Shown here: piece after piece, positions 23,974 to 32,859 of the stretch
How positions within the stretch are numbered: the stretch's first letter is position 1
How the letters are laid out: each line of letters opens with the position of its first letter
Assembly (NCBI GenBank): GCA_963766005.1
Contig: CAVXYG010000022.1
Coordinates: 1 to 38,306, forward strand
DNA: 38,306 nucleotides
Direction: 5' to 3'
Origin: CAVXYG01 sp963766005
Lineage (GTDB): Bacteria > Actinomycetota > Actinomycetes > S36-B12 > GCA-2699445
Made by a program: the position numbers and the translations under genes
Notes under the pieces: generated by a model
Seen by the model: the letters and a program-made list of their open reading frames with translations, nothing else
What the model was told of the DNA's origin: nothing
The model's database searches: none

Positions 23974-24866
23974 GGCACGCTCCTCGGCCGGCTGGGTTCG
24001 GTTGCCGGTTCCGCGTGCCGCTGCGGCGTCGCGACCTGCCCCGCCTGATGCTGCAGCGCCTCGGCCCCGCAGGCGGGCGCGGTGAACGTCGTCGACGGGT
24101 CGAAGTTGGCGCGCTGGGCCGCTCGGCGCAGGGCGCGCAGCAGCGGGCCCCCGGCGACGGCGATGAGCGCCGTGGTGAGCAGGGCGCGGGGCAGGTCGTA
24201 GCCCAACGACGTGGTGAGGCTGAACAGCAGCAGTCGGCCGAGGTTCGCCACGGCGGGGTCGCCGGGGACGAAGGCGAACCCGATGCCGCTGTCGGCGAAG
24301 TAGGGCCAGAACCAGGCGTTCAGCAGGAACCCGAAGACGATCGAGGCGACCGCCCCGTAAGCCGCGAGCACGGCGATCTCGGTGCGGCCGCGCAGCCGTC
24401 CGGGCAGCAGCCCGGCGCCCATCCCGACCCAGCCGGCGGCGATCATCTGGAACGGCAGCCACGGGCCGAAGCCGCCGGTGAGCAGCGCGGAGGCGAAGAT
24501 GCCGACCGAGCCGAGGGAGAAGCCGAAGCCCGGCCCGAGGGCTCGGCCGCCGACGATGATGATGAACCAGAACGGCTCCAGCCCGGCGTGGCCGGCGCCG
24601 AGTGGCCGCAGGGCGGCGACGAGGGCGGCGAGGACGCCGAGCATGGCCATCGCCTTGGCGCCGGAGCCCGGGGTCGTCATCTGGCTGAGCACCACGGCGA
24701 GCAGGACCGGCATCAGCAGGGCGAAGAGGAAGGGGGCATCGGCGGCATGGGCGACGGCGGCGGATTCGGGGGCGGCGACGAACGGCCAGAAGAAGGCGGC
24801 CAACCCCACCACGGAGGCCAGCAGCAACGCCAGGACCGCCCGGGGGCTCATCGGCAGCGCGGTCAT
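23970..24866 (-). CDS. ECF transporter S component, probably for cobalamin or a precursor
   Basis: 298 aa integral membrane protein giving substrate specificity to the ECF complex encoded upstream. The core from about residue 10 to 255 has six or more hydrophobic helices. Family-like stretches include FWFIIIVGGRALGPGFGFSL, LLTGGFGPWLPFQMIAAGWV, GFLLNAWFWPYF and LTTSLGYDLPRALLTTALIA. A hydrophilic tail of about 40 residues ends the protein. ATG at 24866 overlaps the ATPase gene by 4 nt. The cobalamin assignment rests on the riboswitch and cobUTS in the same operon. It is not a BtuCDF-type importer. Confidence 0.85.
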   Translation of the reverse strand: MTALPMSPRAVLALLLASVVGLAAFFWPFVAAPESAAVAHAADAPFLFALLMPVLLAVVLSQMTTPGSGAKAMAMLGVLAALVAALRPLGAGHAGLEPFWFIIIVGGRALGPGFGFSLGSVGIFASALLTGGFGPWLPFQMIAAGWVGMGAGLLPGRLRGRTEIAVLAAYGAVASIVFGFLLNAWFWPYFADSGIGFAFVPGDPAVANLGRLLLFSLTTSLGYDLPRALLTTALIAVAGGPLLRALRRAAQRANFDPSTTFTAPACGAEALQHQAGQVATPQRHAEPATEPSRPRSVP

Positions 24867-26518
24867 GCCCCCACCGCCTCGACGACCTGGCGGACCGTGA
24901 GCCAGCTGCCGGATCCCAGGATCTTGGCCACCTGCGGCGCGAACATCGGCGATCCGACGACGACATCGCGGGCGAGTCCGTCGGCGACCACCTCGCCGTC
25001 GGCCAGCACCACGACGCGATCCGCGACCTCCGCGGCCAGTTCGACGTCGTGGGTGGCCAGCAGGACGGCCGTCCCGCGCCTGCGCTGGTCGAGCAGGATG
25101 TCGATCAGCGCGGATTTGGCGGCGTAGTCCAGGCCGCGAGTGGGTTCGTCGAGCAGCAGCAGCCTCGGTGCCCCGGTCAGCACCACCGCCAGGGCGAGGA
25201 TCAGCCGCTGCCCTTCGCTGAGGTCGCGCGGGTGGGTGTCGTCGGCGACGCCCGGGGCCAGCCGGTGCAGCAGTGCGCGAGCGGTGCCGGCCGGGGCCCC
25301 GGCGTCGCGGTCGGCGTGCCGGCACTCGTCGAGCACCCGTTCGGCCACCAGCAGATCGGCCGGGTCCTGCGGCACCATGCCCACGCGGCCCATGAGCTCC
25401 TGCCCGGTCAGGTCCGCCGGATCGCGGCCCGCGACGCGGACGCGGCCCCGGGCCGGGCGAATCGATCCGGTGAGTGCCGCCAGGAGGGTGGACTTGCCGG
25501 CGCCGTTGCGGCCCATCAGCGCCGCCACCTCGCCCGCGGGCAGGTCCAGCGTCACATCGCGCAGGGCGGGGACGCGGCCGTACTGCACGCCGAGCAGCCG
25601 CACGGAGGCCACCGGTGCGGCGTCGCCGATGTGGACCGGGCGGGAGGATGGCGCGCATCCGGCCAGACGGGCCCGCAGCGCGGGGGCGAACCGTCGCGCC
25701 TGGCGCACGCTCAGCGGCATCGGGTGCCAGCCGGCGGCACGGGCCAGCTGGACGACCGGCGGCGCCACGGGGGAGCCGACCATGATGGCCGCAGGATCGC
25801 CGACGACGAAGGGCCGGCCCGGCCCCGGCAGCACGGCGATGCGATCGGCGTACTGCACCACGCGCTCGAGCCGGTGCTCGGCGATGATGACCGTCAGCCC
25901 GAGGTCGTGCACGAGGCGCTGCAGGCTGGACAGCACTTCCTCGGCGGCCCCCGGGTCCAGCGCCGATGTCGGTTCGTCCAGGACGAGCACCGCGGGGTTG
26001 GCCGTGAGGACCGCGCCGATGGCCACCCGCTGCCGCTGGCCGCCGGACAGCGAGCGCAGCGGCCGGTCCCGCAGCTCGGCCAGGCCCAGCAGGTCCAGGA
26101 CCTCCTCGACCCTGCGGCGCATCACCGGTGCCGTGATCCCCAGCGACTCCATGGTGTACGCCAGCTCCTCCTCGACGGTGTCGGTGATGAAGCCGGACAT
26201 CGGGTCCTGCGGGACCATCCCCACGACATCGGCCAGCGCCCGGGGCGGGTGGGAGGCCGTCGATCGCCCGGCAACGGTGATGGTTCCGCTGAGCGTGCCT
26301 CCGGTGAAGTGCGGGACGAGGCCGTTGATGCTGCGCAGCAGCGTCGACTTGCCCGAACCGGTCGGGCCGACCAGGAGCAGGAACTCGCCCTCCTCGACCT
26401 CGAGGTCGATGCCTGCGATCGAGGGGGCGGTGCGGCCGGGATAGGTCACAGCGACGTTGTCGAAGCGGATCAGCGGCTGCGGCTCCGCCGGGGCGGGCAG
26501 GTGCGTCTGGGGAGTCAT
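24863..26518 (-). CDS. ECF transporter fused double ATPase (A-A')
   Basis: 551 aa with two ABC domains in one chain, energising the ECF importer. Domain 1: Walker A GPTGSGKST, signature LSGGQRQR, Walker B VLVLDEPTSALD. Domain 2: Walker A GRNGAGKST, signature LSEGQRLILA, Walker B LLLLDEPTRGLD. The second signature has E where the first has G, so the two ATP sites may differ. Coupling to the T component goes through the Q-loops (VPQDPMSGF and VPQDPADLL). ATG at 26518 overlaps the T-component gene (ATGA). Fused A-A' subunits are common in actinobacterial ECF systems. Confidence 0.93.
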   Translation of the reverse strand: MTPQTHLPAPAEPQPLIRFDNVAVTYPGRTAPSIAGIDLEVEEGEFLLLVGPTGSGKSTLLRSINGLVPHFTGGTLSGTITVAGRSTASHPPRALADVVGMVPQDPMSGFITDTVEEELAYTMESLGITAPVMRRRVEEVLDLLGLAELRDRPLRSLSGGQRQRVAIGAVLTANPAVLVLDEPTSALDPGAAEEVLSSLQRLVHDLGLTVIIAEHRLERVVQYADRIAVLPGPGRPFVVGDPAAIMVGSPVAPPVVQLARAAGWHPMPLSVRQARRFAPALRARLAGCAPSSRPVHIGDAAPVASVRLLGVQYGRVPALRDVTLDLPAGEVAALMGRNGAGKSTLLAALTGSIRPARGRVRVAGRDPADLTGQELMGRVGMVPQDPADLLVAERVLDECRHADRDAGAPAGTARALLHRLAPGVADDTHPRDLSEGQRLILALAVVLTGAPRLLLLDEPTRGLDYAAKSALIDILLDQRRRGTAVLLATHDVELAAEVADRVVVLADGEVVADGLARDVVVGSPMFAPQVAKILGSGSWLTVRQVVEAVGA

Positions 26519-27645
26519 CGCCGCACCGCCAGCGGCACTTCGGGTGCCAGGAGGGCCGGCAGTGCCGCGACCAGGCAGCCGATCAGCGCGGCCAGCGACA
26601 GCCCGGGCAGCGCGATCGGCGAGGCCTGCATCGTCAAGCCCGAGGCAGGGTTGCCGGCCAGCACGACGAAGACCGCGGCCGTCGTGACCCCGCATCCGGC
26701 GACGAGCCACTCGGGCAGGGCCCACGGATCGGCGCGGTAGTGGGTGCGGACCTGTCGGCGACCGGCGAGGCTGAGTCCCATCACCGCGACCGATGTGCCG
26801 ATGACGATGATCGGGGGGCCGAACGCAGCCGCCTCACCACCGCTGAGCGTGCCGTACAGGCCGAGAACGATGCCGGCGACGCCGAGCAGCAGCAGGGCCT
26901 GGGTGATGAGCCGGACCCGGGCCGGGACCGATGCCTGGCGGCCGTACCCGCGCGAATCCATGGCAGCGGCGAGCTGGACGCTGCGTTCCAGCGAGCCGTT
27001 GACCACCGGCATCACCGCCGAGCGGTAGCCGCGCAGGCCCTGCGTGCTGCGGCCGCGCAGCCGCTGGGCGCCGCGGACCCGGACGATGTCGGTGACCAGT
27101 TGCGGCGTGAACGTCAGCGCCACCACCACGGCGACGCCGAGTTCGTACAGCGCGGCGGGCACGGCCTTGAGCATGCGCGAGGGCGATGCCAGCGACGTGG
27201 CCGCGCCGAGGCAGATGAGCAGCGTCGCCAGGCGCAGGCCCTCAACGAAGCCGTAGACGAGGTCGCCGGCGTAGACCGGTCCGCCGACGGACACGCCCGC
27301 CAGGAACTCCGGCAGCGCGACCTCCGGCAGGGTGAGCAGGAGGGCGCCGGTCGCGCCGGTGCCGAACAGGACCTGCGTCACCACCCGGATCGTGACCACG
27401 ACGGCGCCGAGGACGAGGAAGAGGCCGAACGACCTCGCCCATGGCGCATCGGGCCGACGCGCGTGGACGACGAGGGCCGCGGCGCCGATGAGCAGGGCCA
27501 ACAGCACCGGGTTCGAGGTGCGGGTCGCAGCGGTGGCCAGCCCCAGCGACCACAGCCACCATGCCCCGGGATGCAGCCATCGGGCAGGTGCCCGCTCGCC
27601 GAGCGCGTGACGGCTCGGCAGCCGCAGCACCTCGGTGGTGGTCAT
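26515..27645 (-). CDS. ECF transporter T component (CbiQ family)
   Basis: 376 aa membrane scaffold linking S component and ATPases. The N-terminal part holds the T-domain helices with the characteristic coupling motifs: MDSRGYGR (A-R-G type motif) and RSVQLAAA just before it. An extra C-terminal block of about 80 residues with further hydrophobic helices makes it longer than standard T proteins (about 260). ATG at 27645 overlaps the preceding gene by 4 nt. Confidence 0.9.
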   Translation of the reverse strand: MTTTEVLRLPSRHALGERAPARWLHPGAWWLWSLGLATAATRTSNPVLLALLIGAAALVVHARRPDAPWARSFGLFLVLGAVVVTIRVVTQVLFGTGATGALLLTLPEVALPEFLAGVSVGGPVYAGDLVYGFVEGLRLATLLICLGAATSLASPSRMLKAVPAALYELGVAVVVALTFTPQLVTDIVRVRGAQRLRGRSTQGLRGYRSAVMPVVNGSLERSVQLAAAMDSRGYGRQASVPARVRLITQALLLLGVAGIVLGLYGTLSGGEAAAFGPPIIVIGTSVAVMGLSLAGRRQVRTHYRADPWALPEWLVAGCGVTTAAVFVVLAGNPASGLTMQASPIALPGLSLAALIGCLVAALPALLAPEVPLAVRR

Positions 27646-28310
27646 GCAGCGGAGGCGTTCCGACGGGAGAGCACGACGACCACGACCACGACCATCGCGG
27701 CGAGCACGGCGAACCCGCCGGCCACCGGCCACACCGGGATCCCGGAGTCGTCATCGCCGGCCTCGGCCGCTGCCTCGGCATCGCCGGGGGCCGGGGCGGC
27801 CACCACCTCGAAGCACCCGGCCGCGGGGTAGCCGTTGACGCCGCAGACCGCGCCTTGCTCGCTGCGGACGTCGGCCGCTGCGGCCACCGCCTGCTCGCCG
27901 GTGCTGCCCTCGGCGATGGTGACGCACCGCGTGTCGGGGTTGTCGCCCTCGGGCATGGAGTCGCCCTGCGGCACGTCGGCGTCGGTTCCGTAGTCGAGCA
28001 CCACGGCGACCCGGATCTCGCCGGCCCCGGCTTCGGTGTCGCCGCAGATGCCGGCGAAGTCGGGCGTCGTCGCGGGCCGCTGGGTGGGGACGGCCTCCGC
28101 GCTGGTCAAGTACAGCCAACCCTCGACATCGCCGTCGGCCAGGGCCCGGTCGGCCGGTCCGCTGGCGGCGTACTGCCAGGAGTCCTGCGAGCCCCACCAG
28201 TAGGACCAGTAGCGGTAGGAATCCTCGGCGTGGGCAGGGGCGGCGGCGAGGGGCAGCAGGAGGAGGAGCATACCGCAGCGCGATCGCGACACGACCGGTA
28301 CGGCGGGCAA
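27642..28310 (-). CDS. SCO2322-like exported, membrane-anchored protein
   Basis: About 222 aa. Signal sequence LLLLLPLAAAPAHA with cleavage near AHA/ED, then a Trp/Tyr-rich segment (DSYRYWSYWWGSQDSWQYA), a domain with four Cys (GICGD, TRC, VCG, GCF), an acidic spacer, a C-terminal helix and a short basic tail. The YWSYW start and place at the head of a B12 ECF operon match what I recall of the Streptomyces SCO2322 family, whose role is unknown; an outside cobamide-handling role is a guess. The annotated start is TTG. A better start may be GTG at 28320 (GAAAGG upstream, MIPVARRTGRVAIALR), if one extra T near 28272 is an error. Confidence 0.75.
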   Translation of the reverse strand: MPAVPVVSRSRCGMLLLLLPLAAAPAHAEDSYRYWSYWWGSQDSWQYAASGPADRALADGDVEGWLYLTSAEAVPTQRPATTPDFAGICGDTEAGAGEIRVAVVLDYGTDADVPQGDSMPEGDNPDTRCVTIAEGSTGEQAVAAAADVRSEQGAVCGVNGYPAAGCFEVVAAPAPGDAEAAAEAGDDDSGIPVWPVAGGFAVLAAMVVVVVVVLSRRNASAA

Positions 28311-28377
28311 CTGGAATCACGGGAGACCTTTCGAAACAGGATCCCGGTTGGACGACCAGAGGGACGCGAGTCCGCCT

Positions 28378-28510
28378 GGGCTCCGACCGCAGACCACGAC
28401 GGTGGAGCCGAGAACTCCCCGCCGGGTGCTCCGACTTGCGGCCAGGCCGCTCACGGTTGCGGGACAGCGCCGGATTCGCACCGGCTTCCCCCGGATTCGG
28501 AGAGTGTTTC
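28378..28510 (-). promoter_or_regulatory. Cobalamin riboswitch
   Basis: Minus-strand sequence GGAAGCCGGTGCGAATCCGG (28489-28470), then CGCTGTCCCGCAACCGTGAG, then GCCGCAAGTCGGAGCACCC. These match the conserved core of B12 riboswitches (GGAA-GGTG-AATCC, C-G-CCCGC, and AAGTC-GGA). A downstream GGCTCC/GGAGCC pair (28409-28404 with 28384-28379) may be the expression platform. The exact ends are approximate. It stands in front of the SCO2322-ECF-cobUTS operon and should shut it down when adenosylcobalamin is plentiful. Confidence 0.9.
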
Positions 28511-28648
28511 GGGTGGCTTCAGTGTCGCACAGCGTTCAGAAGGAACGCCCCGGCGGTCGTTCGCCCCGGTCGCGCTCCGCCACGGGCGCGGCGAGCAGCC
28601 ACCCGCCGGCGCGGCGAGCCTGGTCTCGCTGGGCGCGCCCCGGCATCG

Positions 28649-28880
28649 TCAGCGCTCCGGCGTCAGCGGCATCGGCCCGTAGACCCTGCGCTCCGCGCGG
28701 CGCAGGACGACGGCGGCGACTCCGGCCGCGGCGAGGTCCGGCCACATCTCGCCGAGCCACGTCTCGGCGTCCGACTGCGAAACGAACATCTGTCCTTCCT
28801 GCTCCACCTCGGCGGCGTCGACGGCGCTGCCGGTGGGTCCGCAGGAGTTCCCAGCGCCAGTCCAGCGCCCGATGCTCCAT
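28649..28880 (-). CDS. Small conserved-looking protein, one +1 frameshift
   Basis: Starts at ATG 28880, two bases after the stop of the aldo-keto reductase (TGAGGATG), so it is co-transcribed and coupled. The first frame reads MEHRALDWRWELLR. After an extra base at about 28838-28842 the next frame reads PTGSAVDAAEVEQEGQMFVS, then QSDAETWLGEMWPDLAAAGV, and ends RRVYGPMPLTPER with TGA at 28651-28649. Corrected length is about 76 aa. Its composition and ending look natural and it resembles small actinobacterial proteins I recall without a named function. If the shift is real, MFVSQSDAETW from 28790 with AGGAAGGAC upstream is an alternative 46-aa start. Confidence 0.6.
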
Positions 28881-28882
28881 CC

Positions 28883-29883
28883 TCACGGACGCGGGTTGGG
28901 GGAGCGGGTCAAGCGCGGATTGCGCTCGACGACCTCCGCCAGCACGGCATCGATGCGCTGGAGCACGTCGGGATCGAGGCGCACTCCGCAGGCACGGATG
29001 TTGTCTCGCACCTGGCTCGGCCCGGGTGGCGCCGATGATGGCCGCAGACACGTTGGTGTTCTGCAGCACCCAGGCCAGGGCGAGCTGCGCCATCGAGAGT
29101 CCGAGGTCATCGGCGATCGGGGCGCAGCTGCTGCACCGCACTCAGGATCTCGGCGGTGAGGAACCGCTCCATGTAGGCCGACCCCTCCTTGGAGACTGCT
29201 CGCGTTCCCAGCGGCAGCGGTTGGCCCGGGGCGTACTTCCCCGTGAGGACGCCCTGCGCCAACGGCGACCAGACGATCTGCCCGATGTTGTGCTCGCGGC
29301 AGGTGGGGATGACCTCGGGCTCGATGACCCGCCACAGCATGGAGTACTGGGGCTGGTTGCTGACGATCCGGTCGAAGCCCATCTCCGAGGCGATCCGGAC
29401 GGCGTCGTCGATCTGCGCCGCAGTCCACTCCGAGACGCCGATGTAGAGCACCTTGCCGGACCGGACGAGGTCGTCGAAGGCGCGCAGCGTCTCTTCCAGC
29501 GGCGTCTCGTAGTCGAAGCGGTGCGCTTGGTAGAGGTCGATGTAGTCCGTCTGAAGCCGGCGCAGCGACCCTTCCACGGACGCGACGATGTGCTTGCGCG
29601 ACAGCCCGGAGTCGTTCCTGCCGGGCCCGGTCGGCCAGTAGACCTTCGTGAAGATCTCCAGGCCGTCGCGCCGCATCCCGTGCAGGAGTCGCCCGAGCAC
29701 CGCCTCCGCCTCGCCGCTGGCGTAGACATCGGCGGTGTCGAAGGTCGTGATGCCGGCGTCCAGGGCGGCGTGCACGCATTCCTTGGCCTGGGACTCGGCG
29801 ACCTGCGAGGCGTGGGTGATCCAGTTGCCGTAGGCGAGTTCGCTGATCTTCAGGCCGCTTCCGCCCAGTGTCCGATGATCCAC
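28883..29883 (-). CDS. Aldo/keto reductase (potassium-channel beta-like), two +1 frameshifts
   Basis: NADPH-dependent reductase of the AKR superfamily. Motifs: GSGLKISELAYGNWI, TFDTADVYASGEAE (catalytic Asp and Tyr), EIFTKVYWP (Lys), LYQAHRFDYETPLEETLRAF, VSNQPQYSML, IVWSPLAQGVLTGKY. The start is GTG at 29883, 6 nt after a TAAGGT box. The frame breaks at 29115-29123, where CCCC replaces an expected CCC; the next frame gives PIADDLGLSMAQLALAWVLQ and VSAAIIGATR. It breaks again at 29021-29026, where GGG replaces GG, then PSQVRDNIRACGVRLDPDVL to PNPRP. Corrected length is about 332 aa, normal for the Kv-beta-like group. The substrate is unknown. Confidence 0.88.
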
Positions 29884-29889
29884 TGGTCA

Positions 29890-29895
29890 ACCTTA
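29890..29895 (-). promoter_or_regulatory. -10 box of the aldo/keto reductase gene
   Basis: TAAGGT on the minus strand, 6 nt before the GTG start, predicting a leaderless mRNA. Confidence 0.5.
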
Positions 29896-29945
29896 GCGTG
29901 AGATAGGTCACGCAGCGTCTCGGAGGACTTGCTACTGCCGGATCC

Positions 29946-29974
29946 TTGGGTCTTTCGGGATAGTGACGTAGAGT
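29946..29974 (+). promoter_or_regulatory. Candidate promoter of the sugar transferase gene
   Basis: TTGGGT (29946-29951), 17 nt, then TAGAGT (29969-29974). It gives a 5' leader of about 100 nt before the ATG at 30081. The region is divergent with the reductase promoter. Confidence 0.5.
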
Positions 29975-30080
29975 AACGAGCGTCGAGTACGTACCGTCGG
30001 CCGTTGGCGAACCAACTGCCGTGTGGGGAGGGGCCGCGGGATCACGGGTGATCCTGCGGTGGAACGAGGGGGATGCAACT

Positions 30081-31626
30081 ATGGCTGTCGACACTCGGGC
30101 CTTCCAGGGCTGGGGCTCTTCGGGAGCGCAGGCCGCAGGCGCCCGAGATCTGCCCCGTCGGCGGTGGCGGCGCAAGTTCACCGCGATCGCCGTCACGGGC
30201 GACATGCTGGTCGGCGGCGTCGCGGCGGCCCTGGCACTCGATGTGACTCCGCACCCCGATCACATCGGGTTCCTGCTGCTGCCCGTCGTGATGGCCCTGG
30301 TCTGGGTGGTCTGGCTGGGTGCCGGCCGCGCCTACGACTGGAACCTCTTCGGCGAGGGTGTGGAGGAGTACCGCCGGGTTGCGGTCGCCGGCTTCGTCGC
30401 GGTCGGTCTCGTCGCCGTCGTCAGCTCCATCGGCCAGTTGCCCAACGGGCGCGGGATGGTGATCGGGCTGCTCGTCGCCACCGCGATGACCCTGGTGTGG
30501 CGACGGTGCGTCCGCGGCCTGCTGCACCGGCGCCGCCGCAAGGGGCAGGGCATGAACCGTGCGCTGCTGGTCGGTCCCACGGCAGCGGTGGAAGCGACCG
30601 CGACACCTCGTCTCGCGCACTTCCTTCCACGGCACCAAGGTCGTGGGAGCGCTGATCCCGCCCGGTGATCGGCGTCCCGACGACGAGAGCATCCCCGCCT
30701 ATGTGGAGGGGACCGACATCGCCGCAGCCTCGATGGCCTTCGACGCCGATGAGGTCGTGCTCCTGCGCTCTGTCGACCTGGAGTCGCTGGAGATGCGAGA
30801 TCTGATGTGGGCGCTGGCGGATCGCCAGGTGAACCTGCTGATCAAGCCCATGAGCCTGCATGTGTCGGGCCCCCGGTTGTCGGTGCGCCCGGTGGACGGG
30901 CTGCCGCTGCTGCAGATCGCCCGGCCGCACATCAGCGGGCTGTCGCGCACGGTGAAGGGTGCCGTCGATCGCACGCTGGCCGGTCTGGGCCTGCTCGTCC
31001 TGGCTCCCGTCCTGCTGTCGATCGCCGGCCTGATCGCCGTCCAGGATCGCGGGCCGGTGTTCTACCGCCAGGTCCGGATCGGCGAGAACGGCAAGGCCTT
31101 CTCGATGTTCAAGTTCCGCTCGATGCATGTGGATGCCGATCGGCGGCTGCACGAGGTGCAGGAACTCAACGTGCATCCCGACGGTGTCCATATCGCGATC
31201 CTCAACGATCCCCGGGTGACCTGGCTCGGGCGCTACCTGCGCAAGTTCTCCCTGGACGAACTGCCGCAGTTGATCAACGTGGTCAAGGGCGAGATGGCGC
31301 TCGTCGGGCCGCGTCCGCCGCTGCCGACCGAGGTCGAGGAGTATCCGGACCACGGCTGGTTCCGGATGGCCGTGCGCCCCGGGCTCACCGGTCTGTGGCA
31401 GATCAAGGGCCCGGACCGCCATTACCTCAGCCTGGACGAGGCGTTGGAACTCGACCTGCGCTATGTGGAGAACTGGTCGCTGTCCTACGACTGGGCGATC
31501 CTGTGGAAGACACTGGCGGTCGTCCTGAAGGGCAGTGGTGAGGTCAAGGCCCCGGCCGGGCAGCAGGCCGAGTCCGAGAGCGCCGCGCTCCCGCCGATGC
31601 CCCGACCGATGACGGACAACGCCTGA
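30081..31626 (+). CDS. Polyprenyl-phosphate sugar phosphotransferase, one +1 frameshift
   Basis: Starts exopolysaccharide or glycan chains by moving sugar-1-phosphate onto undecaprenyl phosphate. ATG at 30081 follows GAGGGGGA. The N-terminal part has four membrane helices (about 38-145) and a linker. An extra base at 30604-30610 breaks the frame; the next frame carries TSFHGTKVVGALIPPG, a Rossmann-like region, another helix, and the bacterial sugar transferase domain: VFYRQVRIGENGKAFSMFKF, FRSMHVDAD, SLDELPQLINVVKGEMALVG, GPRPPLPTEVEEY, and RPGLTGLWQIKG. Corrected length is about 514 aa. The catalytic Asp-Glu pair (LDELPQ) is present. No other glycosyltransferase genes lie nearby, so the product glycan is unknown. 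Confidence 0.9.
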
Positions 31627-32068
31627 CGGCGGGTCCAAGCCCCCGGCAAGGGGACTCTTCGCGTTCCGGCATCACACGTTCCGGCATCACCCTGCGTGGC
31701 AGCGGGCCGTACCGGTTGCAGGACCCGCACAGCGACGAGGCGATCACGCACCGTAGCCGCGATCTGGCCTGCCAGCAGTGCTCGAACCTGGCGAGGCGCG
31801 GCGCCGGACCGCGATGGCGCAGCGGGTCACCACGGGCGAACCGCTGAACCGCTGACGGCGGCAGCGCTGCCATGGGCTAGCGCGCGCGCAAGTCGGCGCC
31901 AAGGGTGAAGTGGCCGAAGACGTCGTCGAGCCGATGTTGCGGCCCATATAGGTGTCCTCCTCGCGCCGGGCGTACCGGCAGGCTTCGGCCTGCGATGGAC
32001 AGTCCCACCCGCGGGAAGGCACACCCGGGCTGGGGCGGCGAATCAACTCCGAGACTCTGCAGACACCA
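31627..32068. other. Intergenic/decayed region with short repeats
   Basis: No convincing intact gene. CGTTCCGGCATCAC occurs twice in tandem (31662-31675 and 31677-31690). A perfect hairpin GCAGGC-TTCG-GCCTGC with a UUCG loop lies at 31978-31993. On the minus strand the end of a frame reads RLDDVFGHFTLGADLRAR with a stop near 31877, which could be the 3' tail of a lost gene. The 5' end of the NmrA-like gene that follows is missing. Confidence 0.4.
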
Positions 32069-32728
32069 ATGCGGGCCCGTGCGACGAAGGCGGCCGGCGT
32101 CGGGCACGTCGTGTGGTCCACGCTGGAGGACACCCGCGCGTGGGTCCCGCTGTCCGACGAGCGGATGCCGACGCTGCACGGCAAGTACAAGGTGCCGCAC
32201 TTCGATGCCAAGGGCGAGGCCGACGCGGTGTTCGTCGCCGAGCAGGTGCCCGTGACCTTCCTGAGGGTCGCGTTCTCTTGGGAGAACTTCATCTACTTCG
32301 GCCAGGGCCCGCACCCCGGCCCGGACGGGAGCCTGGTCCTGGCGCTGCCGCTCGGTGGCGGCAAGCTGCCGGGCATCGCGGTCGGCGATGTCGGCAAGGT
32401 GGTCTTCGGGATCTTCAGCAAGGGCACGAGCATGGTCGGCCAGACGGTCGGCATCGCCGGCGAGACGCTGTCCGGCCCGGAGCTCGCGGCCGCGTTCGCC
32501 AAGCACCTCGGGCGCCCCGTCTCCTTCTACGACATGCCCTTCGACGACTACCGCGCGCTCGGCTTCCCGGGCGCCGACGACATGGGCAACATGGACCAGT
32601 GGCAGGCAATCGCTGGGGAGGAGTTCCTCGGCCTGCGGTCGGCCGACACTGCACGAGCGCTGAACCCCGAGCTGCTCACCTTCGACGCCTGGCTCACGGC
32701 CAACGCGGCCCAGATCCCCGTCGAGTAG
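32069..32728 (+). pseudogene. NmrA-family NAD(P)-binding protein, N-terminus missing
   Basis: The sequence from KAAGVGHVVWSTLEDTRAWV onward matches NmrA-like (atypical short-chain dehydrogenase) proteins: LHGKYKVPHFDAKGEADAVF, VPVTFLRVAFSWENFIYFGQ, FSKGTSMVGQTVGIAGETLS, LGRPVSFYDMPFDDYRALGF, and a normal C-terminus FDAWLTANAAQIPVE. The first about 100 residues, including the GxxGxxG nucleotide-binding loop, are absent in all frames just upstream. The in-frame ATG at 32069 has no ribosome site. So this is a 5'-truncated gene. It could be real loss or a misjoined assembly. About 220 codons remain open without a stop, which suggests a recent event. Confidence 0.75.
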
Positions 32729-32859
32729 CACCTCCGAACAGAGGCGCGAGCGAGAGCATCCGAGGCTGCCGCGCGAACGCGGCTGGCAGCACCCGCTCAG
32801 CCAGTCGACGGACACAAGACCGGACCCGAGGCATCAATGGAGGCGTCTGGCGCGCTCGA

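Noticed and set aside
31662..31690. Attachment site or IS end made of two CGTTCCGGCATCAC copies
   Set aside because: The copies are direct and adjacent, with no integrase or transposase nearby.
31877..32815. 312-codon minus-strand frame opposite the NmrA-like gene
   Set aside because: It mirrors the NmrA coding sequence. Only its last 20 codons lie outside it, which is too little to call a gene.
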